Translations under genes and position numbers: made by a program | From: Onchocerca lupi | Lineage: Eukaryota > Nematoda > Chromadorea > Rhabditida > Onchocercidae | Reading direction: 5' to 3' | DNA: 64,000 nucleotides | NCBI GenBank assembly: GCA_028564675.1 | Contig: JAOVVO010000059.1 | Coordinates: 140,461 to 204,460, forward strand | The notes under the pieces: model-generated | Seen by the model: only the letters and a program-made list of their open reading frames with translations | What the model was told of the DNA's origin: nothing | Databases searched by the model: none | Shown: positions 1-11,700 of the stretch, one piece after another | Layout: every line of letters starts with the position of its first letter | Numbering within the stretch: the first letter of the stretch is position 1

Positions 1-91
1 TAAGGTAAATTTTCCAGAATCTCGCTTCTTATTTTAATTCTTTCTATGACTACTTGCCTTCCATGCTTTTCTTAATTACTTGCTAATTCAG

Positions 92-3000
92 ATGCTCGAG
101 AAGGATGTGAATATCAATGTAGCTGCAATTGCAGCAAAGTGTATAACAAGTTTTGCAAATGGCTTGCGTTATAGATTCGCTACGTTCATACCAAAAGTAA
201 ATTCTATTTCTTTGATAAGTTCATGTATTAAATAATTTTTCGAATAAAATAATCTTTATATAGCCCCCCAAAAAAATTTCTCATCATCATGTCTTTACCA
301 GAAAACGTCTATTTTTTCTTTTTTTTTTTTGATTTAATTGCACTCATTTTTGGAATATTTGTTTATTTTATGTTTGCTACATAAGAATTTTCAGATTTAT
401 GTTTCTGCTTTCGAGAAATTCAAGGAAAAGAAATTAGTTCTTCGTGAGCCTTTAATTGAACTTTGTGACGTCCTTGCTTTACTGGTAAGTTGAATTTCTT
501 ACATGTTTAAAGATTTTATCTCATAGTATGCAGTTGAATAAGTTAGAATTGTTGTCAGGGTTTAATTAATGAATATTTTTAAAAAATACCTATTCAATTT
601 AAATAAATTTTGAGACTCCTCTTCCTGCGTATATCGATGATGTAGAGATTGCGCTGCAAAAGCCAAATCCACAAATTAAAACACAAACTGCTCTCTTTGT
701 CTCAAGGTTATTACGTCAACACAGTGCGGATACTTTGCCGTTGGACTGTATAAGGCAGAAACTTGGACCAGCACTTTCTAAGGTAATTTTTTAAACGATT
801 TCTTATTGTACCAATAAAGAAAAAAAAAGTTTAATGATATGTAGCAGTGTAATTGGTGATAGTGATAAATTGATGCATTTGAAAAGTGCTAATACGCGAG
901 AGGTTTCTATCGTTTTGCCACTTTGTTCATTCTTGATATGAAGATTATATAGTTACTTATTCTGTGTTAAGGCAACACAATAATACGTATTACTCTAAAA
1001 TGAAATAATGTTAGACTAAAGTTTATTCTGCTTTAAGCTATCCTTTGATGCGGATCCAGAGAGTCGTGAAGCATCTTTTGTAGCAATTGGAGCTATCATG
1101 AGAATTGTTGGCGAGAATGCTATAAATATATATTGCAGTGAAATTATGCAAGATGACATTAAATCGGCAAAGGTTTCCATAAGATTATTTCAGAATTTAA
1201 ATTTATGATAGTGAATTTAGTCACTGTTAATCTCATAAAGATGTAAGTTTTTTTTTTTTTTTTTTTTTTTGAATAATACAAGCAAAAACATTTTGAATAT
1301 AAGGTTATTATTTGATTTCTTTGTTGCGAATTTTTTTTAGGTCCGTGAGAAATGCGAAAGTTTGATAAAAGATTTTGGATTAAATGCTTCGGCTCCAATT
1401 TTGAAGTTGTATCAGAAAACGAAGTCAACAGTGGCTATTATAAAAGCTGGAAACAACAAGGCAGCTGGTGTTGGTGCTAAGAAAAAGGTAAGTGTGGACA
1501 GCATGTCATTTGATTGGACATCGTTTTGTTCCAAATATTTTAATACAGCAACTCTTACCAAATACGGCAAATGTTAGCTAAGTTTTTACTTCTCTTAGTT
1601 TCGAAAATCTGGTGGAATTAAAATTATGATGTGTTTATTTATTTTCATTTGTGTTAAATTTGTATGGAATCAACGAAACGTTGAAGATTTGTTTTTTTTT
1701 TTTTTTTCTTTCTTTCTTTTTGACCAACTCGAAATATTGATGTTGGTTTGCTGTTGTTCTTCAAGTTTCTGATTTCTCACTGATATTACATCCTCCCATG
1801 TTTTTTTAATATTGAGCTGTTTCTCGTCTGTTCAGATAGATTTGCCATCCATTCTTCACGCTATTAAGATATCAATTTCTGATCCATTAGGTCATTCAAT
1901 ATATCTATTAAAAAAAAAAACAAAAACGTAAATGTATCCATTCTACGGACTATGCATGTTCCATCTTTCCACATATGTATGATTATTTAATGAATAATTA
2001 AATGACAAGGATAGAATCATTAATGATTCTTTTAAATAACATTATAAATGGTGTCAAATATCTTTTTTGAAGTAGAATTGAGAGAGTTTTATTTTTAATT
2101 ATTTCTTGTTCTAGAATAGATGGTGTACGTTTTAGTGTATTGATTTTTTTTTTTTAACAAAGCAACTATTATCAAAAGAAAAAAAGAAAATCTCAACAAA
2201 GCCAAGATTTCATATATGAAAGCTATGTAAGCCAATAGCATAATAAATCAATAAAATTACTTCTTTAAATATCTATGTTTTTTCTTAGCCTGATGGGATG
2301 CATATTTTCGTGGTGAATCGAGCTTTGAAATATATTTTTCAGGATTCAAAAAGTAATGTTAAGATCACAAAAAAAGTGCCTTATGATGCGACGGTTCCAA
2401 AATCAAAATTTGACAGTACGATAGTGCCTGCAGCTAGAATTCAGTCTGTACGTCTTGCAAGCGCTTCAGCGGCCAATCTATCGATGAAAGTAAAACATGA
2501 GAAATCAGAAGAGAAATTATCGGCAAGATCGCTTAACACCGTGGAAAAAGCTAATTGTAAAGTATTTTAATATTTCAGTTCATTTTATATATTCTGCTAT
2601 ATTCTATTGTCGATTTACATTTTGGTCCACATTAGTTTAATTATGTTATCGTTCTGTAAGTGGTACTGAATCCCTTAATTTTTGCTGCTTATTTTTTGTT
2701 CCATTTACCATTATTGTTTAACTTTGTAGTATCATTACAGGTATTAAGATACCGGCAACTTGTGAGACAAGAATTTATGAAAATAATTCAAATGAAAATG
2801 ATGTCTTTTTTGATGCTGCAGAAGAAATAGAGGTTGCATCACATAGTTCCAGTGATCCCGATGATTCGTCCAAGAGAAATAGAACATTTATTGTGGAAGA
2901 AAAAGAACCAGGTGACCTATGTCTAGATTCTGGAAAAGGTCGAATTCCGAATTAATTATTTTACAACTTCAACTTTTTAGTTGAAATACTTTTGTTCTCA

Positions 3001-3634
3001 TGTTTTATCAGCTTCAGAAGTTGGAACTACAGAAAAATCAGTTCCATTGCAGTCTGTAAAGCGATCTGATACAGCCAATTTCACCGTTTCATCGGTCAGT
3101 GATTTTGCATTGCAATTTAATTTTAATTTTTTTGTTTAATTTCCTTAACTCCAAATTGCAATTAGCGAAATCCTAATCTACAAACTGATTAGAATACGGC
3201 GTTTCTTATAGTTTAGCATGGAGCAGTGCTGGATGAAGATAAACTTCCAGATGAAACTTATCTTAAACTATTTAATTGAATCTTCGATTGGTTTGCTACT
3301 TTCTTAGACTGGCTATTTTTTGTCGAACAAGTGCGAAAATGTCATAGCTTGAAGTTTTAAGGAAATATAGTGAATTTCCTTCTACTGTTTGGCCCTACCA
3401 TGTTTGTTTGATCCGATTGATTTTCATGAAAATTTCTCAAAATATGGATGGAAAGAATTTATTTTGTCAGTTTTATTCATAGATTGATTTTTGTTGAGGC
3501 TTTTATGGAAAATTTTCAATAGTTTTAAAGAGTTAATTTTTAAGGCACGCAACTGTGGATCTCGCTTACCCACTCCAGTACTGCGTGGCTCGTCTGGAAG
3601 TCGCATCCCCATACCTGTCCAGAGACATACATGA
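92..3634 (+). CDS. zyg-9: ZYG-9 / XMAP215 / ch-TOG microtubule polymerase, 3' part (5' truncated by window edge)
   Basis: XMAP215-family proteins bind tubulin through HEAT-repeat TOG domains and speed microtubule growth at plus ends, centrosomes and spindles. Exons read as 92-196, 395-484, 615-782, 1038-1172, 1341-1487, 2289-2556, 2741-2938, 3012-3094 and 3545-3634, with matching phases. Bases 1-4 before a gtaaat donor may be the end of the previous exon. The first five exons give half a TOG domain (starts MLEKDVNINVAAIAAKCITS; later KPNPQIKTQTALFVSRLLRQ and an AYI..VEIAL helix), matching the family pattern of a buried Leu/Ala helix followed by an NPxIKxQT helix. The exons after 2289 are a charged, low-complexity linker. 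The last exon holds SRLPTP and SGSRIPIPV, SxIP-like EB1-binding motifs. The acceptor at 3544 is TTTTTAAG rather than CAG, as also at 1037. An in-frame acceptor at 2340 could shorten the exon starting at 2289. Family call is firm; orthology to zyg-9 is inferred. Confidence 0.85.
3217..3279 (+). other. Possible alternative last exon of the zyg-9-like gene
   Basis: A TATAGTTTAG acceptor is followed by an open frame of 20 codons and a TGA. It is phase 0, the same phase as the exon ending at 3094, so splicing to it would give an acidic tail beginning HGAVLDEDKLPDETYLKLFN instead of the SxIP tail. No AATAAA lies directly after it; the nearest is at 3675-3680. It could be a chance reading frame. Confidence 0.35.
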
Positions 3635-3674
3635 GAATCGTGATTTTTTGGCTTTTTTTGATTTCTTTTTTTGT

Positions 3675-3964
3675 AATAAATTTTTGATTAAAATGTAAAG
3701 GACATTTTATTGCTTATCGATCCCTGTTATTTTTTTTATTTCTTTTCAATCAAAATCACTTCCTGTTTTCATATCCAATTATTTTTCGTTTCAAACGTTT
3801 CCTTAATACTGAAAAAGTATTTTGTATATGCAATAGTATTCTGCAGGACTTACTATCATTTTATCGGGTTACGTGATGATGTGTATAGCGATCTCTACGT
3901 GTCTTATATATATATGCACATTCTTTTGTTCTTCCGAATGTAATTCCGATATATCATAAATAAA
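3675..3964 (+). terminator. 3' UTR with two AATAAA poly(A) signals for the zyg-9-like gene
   Basis: AATAAA occurs at 3675-3680, 41 bases after the TGA, and again at 3959-3964. Either could direct 3' end formation. The stretch from 3965 to about 4,700 shows no convincing exon; a short frame at 4195-4392 lacks splice or signal support. Confidence 0.45.
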
Positions 3965-4711
3965 GGTTTAAATTATTAAAATGCTTCCATTTATGAATGT
4001 CTAAGCTAAATGATTTCAAATCTTAGTAGTTGAGCAAGTGAAATTTTTAAGATCGAAAGGTAAGAGATAATTGCATTTTTGATTTTCGATTTCAGCTCTA
4101 GCATAGTAAACACTCAAGATTGCTTCCTTTCCTTTTAACTTTCGAGCATTTTATATCTTTTATTTTATTAAAAATATAACTGTATTTCAATTTAATGGAA
4201 TATCTTTTATATCATCGCGGTTTTTCGCAAATCGTAAAGTTACATGAATTATTAGAACACGTAATTGAAAAAGTACAAAAGTTGTATGTACGAGCTATAA
4301 TAACGCTCAAAGAACATAAAATTTTCAGATTTGTGTCATTTACGGAATTTAATCACTCCCTCTACGATATTAAGAACAAAATAGATTACTGATAAAAAGA
4401 AGATTCATTTTGCCGAAGGCTTTAAATAAACTTGTTCTTTTGTTGTTCTAAAAGTTGGTAAATTTTTCGTACGAGAATCTTATCGCTCGAAAATGACACA
4501 TCCATCTGAAGAACGGAAACTTTTTGCTCCATATTGATTTTAACAGACGGTTTGATCATGTGAGTTTCATGTAATTTCTCAATTCTCAAAATCCATTCAT
4601 TTTTTTTTTTTTTTAGGATTTCATTTTTTTTATTTCAGCATTTAAATCTTATTCTTTATAAACTTAAGTATAGCATTAATGCAATAAGAGAATATTTATT
4701 TATTGATCACA

Positions 4712-4819
4712 ATGATTATCAAAATTTTTAATCGTACGAAGATCTCAAGGTCGATAATTTTAATCTATTTCAGTAGTTTAATCGCTTTCCTTTTGCTGAT
4801 TCAAATATTCGTCGAATAT
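4712..4819 (+). other. Candidate signal-sequence exon upstream of the glycine-rich gene
   Basis: An ATG opens a frame of 36 codons with a basic start (MIIKIFNRTK) and a strongly hydrophobic core ending FLLLIQIFVEY, directly before a gtaaaa donor. That is what a signal-peptide or signal-anchor first exon looks like, and it precedes the secreted-type gene at 5508. The phases do not join: this exon ends in phase 0 while 5508 needs phase 1, so another small exon would be required. Unspliced, the frame ends after 41 residues. Confidence 0.25.
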
Positions 4820-5507
4820 GTAAAATATTCTAAATAATTAAAATCGGATATGTCATTTTTATTACCATTTGTTATAATCCTTCTTGTAATTATTCTAAAA
4901 ATTCCTTTTGGTGAGTTTAAAATTTTTTTCATTAATTTAATTCTTTTCGTACATAAATCTATGATATGAATTACAGAGATCACCTAATATACTCAAAATC
5001 AAAATACTCTCAAAATATCCAAAATTAATGTACTCAAATAATACTAAAATGAATTTTCACCAAATAATATAATATCTATTTGAATCTTAAGATTGAATTG
5101 GAGTTATTGTTATTCGGCGAATGGTGAGATAATCTGGAAGTTCCAGTTTAACAATTTTATTTTCTATTTTACTAAATTTGAATCTAATAGACATAAAGTA
5201 GAGTAGTCATTTCATAGAATTAAAATTCAAGAAGTAACGGAAAATTAAAATTTGAAAATTTTGAAAAATTTTTTTAGAAATAGCACATTCCAAGAAATCT
5301 GAAGAAAAATGAAAAAATTTCGTTATTATTTAATAGACTGGTGATGCATTTGACATATACTTGCGCATTTCAACGAGCTATCTTGGTTGATGTGATGATG
5401 TGATAAATTTGATTATTTAATAAAATTAAAAAAAAAATGAAAAAAAAAACCTCCATTTTCCGTAAATTTGAAGAGTAGTAAGTGAAAGAAATTCTTGAAA
5501 TTTTCAG

Positions 5508-7799
5508 TAATCGGTCAAATCGATTTGGGTTCCTTTTCGTTGGGACAAGATAAACGTGGTGATTTGAAAGTTGGTTTAAATCAGGCGGCAAATATTTTCG
5601 GATTTGGTGGTGATCGTGGATTAGATTTAACAATTGGTGAAGGTCGATTTGATACCAAAGGTTATTATGATCTATCAAATTGCCAAGAATGATAGATTGA
5701 ATTTAATTTTTTAATTTTTGAAATGAAAAATATTGCTTTTATTAATTCTTTAGCACGACAAGGAGCCTTGATTGCTGGCGAAAGAATCGGTCTTGATTCA
5801 GGTTTTGGTCTTAATGAAGCTGAAGGAGTGAATTTTGGAAGTTTTTTAAATGTAAGTCTAACGATTTAAACCGATTTTGAATAAATTTGAATTTATAAAA
5901 GATTAATTGAAAAAGGACGATTTTTTTGAATTTATAAAAAAATTTGAATTTATAAAAGATTAATTGAAAAGGACGATTTTTTTTCAATTTTTTTTTTATA
6001 TTTTTGCACAACATTTAATCAGTTATTTTTTTCACAAGTATTGATGTTACAATTTGCTCTTGTTCAACTTTTTGTTTTTATTTTTTATTTTTGCTTTGCA
6101 TGATGTAGCTAAACGATAAAACAGAAATTATAGCATAAATTAATTTTGATTTAAATTGGCCGTTTAATAAGATTAAATTTTTTAATATATCCGAAAAATA
6201 AATAAATAAATAGTTTCAGTTCTTAAAAAATTTCTGCTAACATATTAAAACACTAATACCAAAACAACATCTATTATCTTTTTTTTTTTCGATTAAAAAA
6301 CAATAATTAAATCATCAAAATCATGATTACTGTTTTTTATTACAATTATTATGAAGTTATGAGTTAAAAAAAAAAACGAAAAAAGAAAGTTTTGTTTCTC
6401 ATTTTTTCTTGAAAATTACTAAAAAGGATTTATTTATTTATGTTTTGATTTATTTGCTTTTTGTATTTGCGTAAGTTTAACTTTACTGTTTTTAACTTCA
6501 CCGTGTATTTTTGGTTAGTTTTTAACTTTATTTTTGTATTTCTTTACTTTAATTGCATACTTTTCAAAATTAAATCTCCAAAAGGGTATGAATAGAATGA
6601 TATTTTGGTTATGGATAAAACTAGTTTTTTTTTGTTTATCCTCGTGATTTTTTTCATGATTTATTTATTTAGTATATTTTTGAAATATAGTAATTTAAAG
6701 AATACATGATAATTTTGATAAGTTTTTTATTTATATATTATCGAAATTCTAAATTTATATCGCTGACATATTATGGATTATGCATTCTATAAACATATCA
6801 TTATCATTCTTATTATATATTCTGGTCTTAAAATTATCATAAAATTCTGATCATTTATGATTACATTCTGATTAGTTATTCTAATTTATAAAATTACATC
6901 CTAATTATTTATTCTGATTATTATAATTAATTTTTAATTATTTGTTCTAATTATTACAATCACATTCTGATTATTTATTCTGATTTTTGTGATTACATTC
7001 TAATTAATTATTCTGATTATTATAATCGCATCTTAATCATTAATTCTGATTATTACAATCAAATTTTGATTATTTATTCTAATTATTACAATCAAACTAC
7101 GATTATTATGATTATATTTTGATTATTTTTCCGTTACAGTTCGGCAAAAATCCCATTTCATTCAATAATCCGGTTGGTCAATTTCTGTCATTTCTGGAAA
7201 ATATCACCAAATTCTTCTCTTCCGGTGGTAAACCATTGGAACCTCTGCCATCTTCGCTACAACCAAATATCCAAACAGAAAATGATTTCCGTTATTTTGG
7301 AACAAAACAACGAAAAATTTCTGGTGATACGATGAATTATATGCAATCCGAGAATGTTAATGATGGCGATTATTACCGTGATGTTAGCATTAGCTTTCAA
7401 TAATTAAACATAAAACTGAATATCATTTGTATATTTTCCGGTTTTTCTTTCCTGAAAATTTCATTTAATTTGCATCATTTCAGGTCGATTCATCCTTTGT
7501 TTCAGATTTTAAATTTAATTTCAAAAAAACTACGAAAGCAAATAGCTATCAATAAATCAATTCTCTGCATTTAATGCAAGATTAGGAATTTAATTTCGTC
7601 AAAGTAATTATCATTTTTCAGATTGGGACTTAATTTTGTCAAAATAATTATCATTTATCAAATATCATTTCAGATTGAAGATGAAGTAACTCAAGGGGAA
7701 TTGAAGACAACTACTGAATCCTCCGAAGAATTGAAGACAACAACTGAATCTTCCGGAGAATTGAAGACAACAACTGAATCTTCCGTTCAAGAAACTTGA
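5508..7799 (+). CDS. Unrecognised glycine-rich, probably secreted protein with C-terminal Thr/Ser repeats
   Basis: Four exons connect in phase: 5508-5660, 5754-5851, 7140-7382 and 7674-7799 (TGA). The start codon lies upstream and was not fixed. The first two exons encode a Gly/Asn-rich stretch with repeated motifs such as IGQIDLGSFSLGQDKRGDLK, FGFGGDRGLDLTIGEGRFD and GERIGLDSGFGLN, which suggests a beta-type repeat. The third exon is Pro/Phe/Asn-rich and hydrophilic. The last holds three copies of a 10-residue ELKTTTESS unit, a likely O-glycosylation tail. No enzyme motif was seen and I do not recognise the family; nematode-specific secreted protein is the inference. The donor at 7382 (GAT|GTTAGC) is weak. 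An AATAAA lies at 8032-8037. Confidence 0.65.
5886..5985. repeat. Direct duplication of about 43 bp in an intron
   Basis: A unit beginning TTTGAATTTATAAAAGATTA and ending GGACGATTTTTT appears at about 5886-5929 and again at about 5943-5985, differing mainly in A-run length. Confidence 0.75.
6840..7130. repeat. Degenerate tandem repeat in intron 2 of the glycine-rich gene
   Basis: About eight diverged copies of a TTCTGATTATT(T/A)A plus ATTACAATCACA unit fill the end of the 1.3 kb intron, up to the polypyrimidine tract of the acceptor at 7139. Confidence 0.7.
7698..7787 (+). repeat. Coding minisatellite, 3 x 30 bp
   Basis: Three adjacent 30-bp units starting GAATTGAAGACAACAACTGA differ at only a few bases. 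They encode the ELKTTTESS repeats in frame, so copy number can change without breaking the reading frame. Confidence 0.9.
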
Positions 7800-8031
7800 A
7801 TCATACTGGAAATGAAATTTTTTTGGAATTTAATTGAATGCTTACTACCGTTTGAAATACATTCTACTTCGTTTGTTGTTTTTTTTCTTTAAATTGATTT
7901 GTTTATATATTTATTTATTCATCATCAATTTCACATCCCAGTTAGACAAATTTCATTGTAAATAATTTTTTACAATTTCTATTGGGTTTAAATTTATCTC
8001 AAAATATTCTCTTTTTCATCAAGAATTAATC

Positions 8032-8730
8032 AATAAATTGTTTAAAATTTATTTTTTATTGTCAACAATTTTTACAATCCATATTTATTTATTGACATGA
8101 TATACATGGACAAAGTTTGATGAAATGTACATCTAAGCTCGAAATGAAATGCTCGATCAGAAAACTTTTTTTTTCTTTCAAATTTATCATGATAAATTCA
8201 TTTTCGTTCAATATATTTTTGCTAGCATTTGATCGTGAAATAAGCGATTTCAATTTTCAAACAAATTTAAACGAATTCGCTTCAAACAGAAAAAAAATTG
8301 AACTTACTGCTGTTTCATAAAAAATTTTAGAAAAAAAAATCGAAGTTTTTTAAAGAATTTAGTATGTTGTAGGAAACAACATTTGTTAAAGATAGTTTTA
8401 AGAATGAGTAAATTTTTTTTTTTAAATCGAAAGAGTTTAAATTTTTTTTTTTTAAATCAGTAATGAAAAAAAGCAGAAAAAAAAAAAAAGAAAAGAGGAC
8501 TGAATTTATTTGTTACGAAAAGATGTAAATTATCTTGTACATTTAAGCTTGTTCATCGAACTAATTCATCAACACTATCAATTAAAATAGGTCATTAAAT
8601 TTGATCTTATATTAGAAATTGAATTTTTGCTAACTCTAACCTTTGATCTTTGACCTTGAGCGCAAATAAATATAAATAATTATAACACATAATTATAATC
8701 GCAAAATTTTGATATGATATAAAACACGAA
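8032..8730. other. Intergenic spacer between two convergent genes
   Basis: The AATAAA at 8032-8037 probably ends the plus-strand gene. The rest is AT-rich with A runs. A 67-codon plus-strand frame at 8117-8320 shows no splice, signal or motif support. Confidence 0.5.
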
Positions 8731-11700
8731 TTAAAATTGTATTTTATTAGCGTACAGTGACATGAAATAGATGAATGAAAGACCAATTAAAAGACCGGTA
8801 CTTTGTAATACGGTAACAATTTTACTTTCCTGATAATTATTATTGATCAAATCAGAGGTTGCTTCACGCATTTCAGGAATCTGAAAACAACAATATTGAT
8901 CTAAATTAATTATTTTTTTTTTTTTTTTGAATAATTAGCTAATTAGCTTCTTTATTTATTTTTTTCCTTTTTAGTCAGTACGGAAGAATTAATTAACCTA
9001 AGTAAACCAATATCAATCTAAAAAATTGACAAATATTTTGCAAGGTTAAATTTTTTAATGACTTATTAAACCCACAATAATTGTCATTATCATCGTCATC
9101 ATCATTTTTATCTCCGTTTAATCTTATCTTCATCAATTAAAAATTTAAAAACAAAATAACTTTTACCGCCTTTTTCACTTTTAACTTCTTACCGTTTTAT
9201 CAAAATAATTTTTACCATTTTAAAAAATTCTCTTTTTTCAATCTGATGAAACAGAAATTAAATTATATTTTGTTTTTTGTTTTCATACAGTTTTATACAA
9301 TTAAAAAATTTGAAGAAAATCTGTCAAAATAACAAAATTTCTCAATTTTTAGCGATAAGAAATCAACATAATTGTTTATTTGCATTTTATGCAAATAAAA
9401 ATAAGCATTGATTACAAAACTTATCCTTTCACTAATAAAATGTAAAATGGCAAGAAAAATAAAATTACAATTTGAATTGCTATTATAAAAGTAACTTTTG
9501 AAATTTTTTCATTTATATATGCTCAAGAAATGACTAATTTTTATTTGAAATTTCAAATAATTCATTCTTTTGTTTCATTTTTATATTATTCATAATTTTT
9601 TGCCAAAATTTAAAAGATGAATTTTATGAAGTATATCTCGTTGAAAAATGTTTATCAAACGAAAGTTTAAATTTAAAAAATTTAACCGCCGTCAGAAAAT
9701 TAAATTTACGATATAGTATAGAATTAATTATGTAATTAATTATCATATCAATTGTAAAACTAACCAAAGTACCCAAGAAAACGTAAAGATACATTCCGGA
9801 TGAAACAGCAAAAACGAATGTATCAGTACCTTCGCTATAATCATCCAATAATGCTCCAATAGTGAAACCAAGATAACTTAGTGCTCCCGGTATTAAATTC
9901 AGTAATAGTGTTTTCTTGAGGCCTAATCCAGATTGAGCCAAAATAGCCAAAGTACCTAAAAATTAGCATTTAAAAATGGCTAAAAGAATATATAAATGTA
10001 TAAAAAATGGATAAAATACATTTAAAAATGAATAAAAATATAATAAAAGTATAACTTAAAAGTATAATTTAAGTTATATTTTGCCTTTAATCTGAAAAAG
10101 TATAACTTTAAAGTGTGACTTGAAAAACTTTTAAAACATAATTTGAAAAAAGCAAAAAATAATTAAAATATAGATTAAATTTAGCTTAAGTATTATTTGA
10201 AATGAGCTTCTAACAATTTGGCTTGAAGAAAGCATTTACTAAAAAAAAAAAACAGGTCATAGGTCATTGGCTATCATTTTAGATATATCAAAATTACTGA
10301 AATATAAATCAAAAATACTGTAATACATTATTAAAATATATTATTAAATTTAATTAAAACCATCAAAATACTTAAAATATATTGATTGAATTTAATTAAA
10401 CCCATCAAAACATTCACCTAATTCTTGCGGAAATTGTTGTGCAATACATGCAGCACCGATACTAAGGCCACGACCTAGCGAATCCGCAAAAGCGACGCCG
10501 TTACTCATTCCGTCAACGAAGTTATTCGCAGAAGAGCCAAATAAAATCATATAGGCGATACTGGGAATTTCCAATGCTTCCGGTTGAACTTCCATTTGCT
10601 CAACAACAGCTACAGATACGCTTATTTTAGCTCCTTCTCTTGTCTTAAAATTCATCCTTTAAACTTTGAAAAATAAACTTTTCAACTTATCTCTCTAATT
10701 TTCAAAAAAATATTGGACTTGACGAAAATTATTCTAACAATTGATAATTTGACAAGAAGTATTTTAACAAGTGATAATTTAACAAGAAGTATATTTAAAT
10801 TGTAATATGATTCCTGTATCTTCTTACTCTAAAATTCATCTTTTAAACTTTTCAACTTTTCTTCTCTTTCTAATTTTAAACAAAATATTAAATTTGGCAA
10901 AAATTACTTTGAAAAGTAAAAAAGTACGATAAAGACAATAAGAAAATAAAAGGAAAATACATAGATATGGTGGAAGACGATCAACGAATACTGAACTTAA
11001 TAAATAAAAGAAATTCATTTATCAGATAGTATAAGTTTTTCAAATTTATTTAAAATGATATTTAAATTAATTAGTTGAATAATTTTGCTTCAATTGTATT
11101 ATTTCACTCATCATTGATCTGAAATTTAATTTGAAACAAAATGTGAAATATTTAAATCATACATGATTCATGGATTTTTGAGAAAGTGTTGGAGAAGTGG
11201 AATAAATTGTCGCAATTGGTTGCGGTACTTGTAATGAATTATTATTTTCTATGCGATTTTCTGCGTCATCCAAGTGCATAATTACGGGAACATTTTTACG
11301 TGTTGAAAACTAGAAAAATTCTTTCATGAAACTACTTTTTACATGCAATATTCAAAATTACTAAAATTCAAAAATTCAAAACAAAAGATTTTCAAAAAAT
11401 TTCCGTTCAAAAATTGAATTAGTCTTTCAATTACTATAAATTAAATAATACCGTTCTAGTAATAGCTGAATTAACTGCTGCGCTTTCGATCTCAGCCTGA
11501 AATTCATTTAATTTTTACCATAAAATTTAACTCCATTTGTGTAGAAAATAAATTAATTTACAAGAGCTGATTAATTTATGCAATTAAAAATAATATAAAT
11601 TGCCAGTTCAAATCTTATAAATAAATCTTAAAAAGAAACCTGAATTTGCTCAATCTCATCTTTAGTATGAGAATTTTCACGATTTCTTGAATCGGTAAGT

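Noticed and set aside
4195..4392. 65-codon plus-strand frame after the zyg-9-like gene
   Set aside because: Lies in the 3' flank, with no recognisable domain or signal.
5370..5678. 102-codon minus-strand frame
   Set aside because: Antisense shadow of the plus-strand glycine-rich exon, with no motif or splice support.
6840..7130. Regularly spaced repeats checked as a CRISPR-like array
   Set aside because: Units are degenerate, contiguous and AT-simple, inside a eukaryotic intron.
10836..11018. Hydrophobic 60-codon minus-strand frame inside the ZIP gene
   Set aside because: It falls in an intron whose flanking exons join in phase without it, and the ZIP fold needs no extra segment there.
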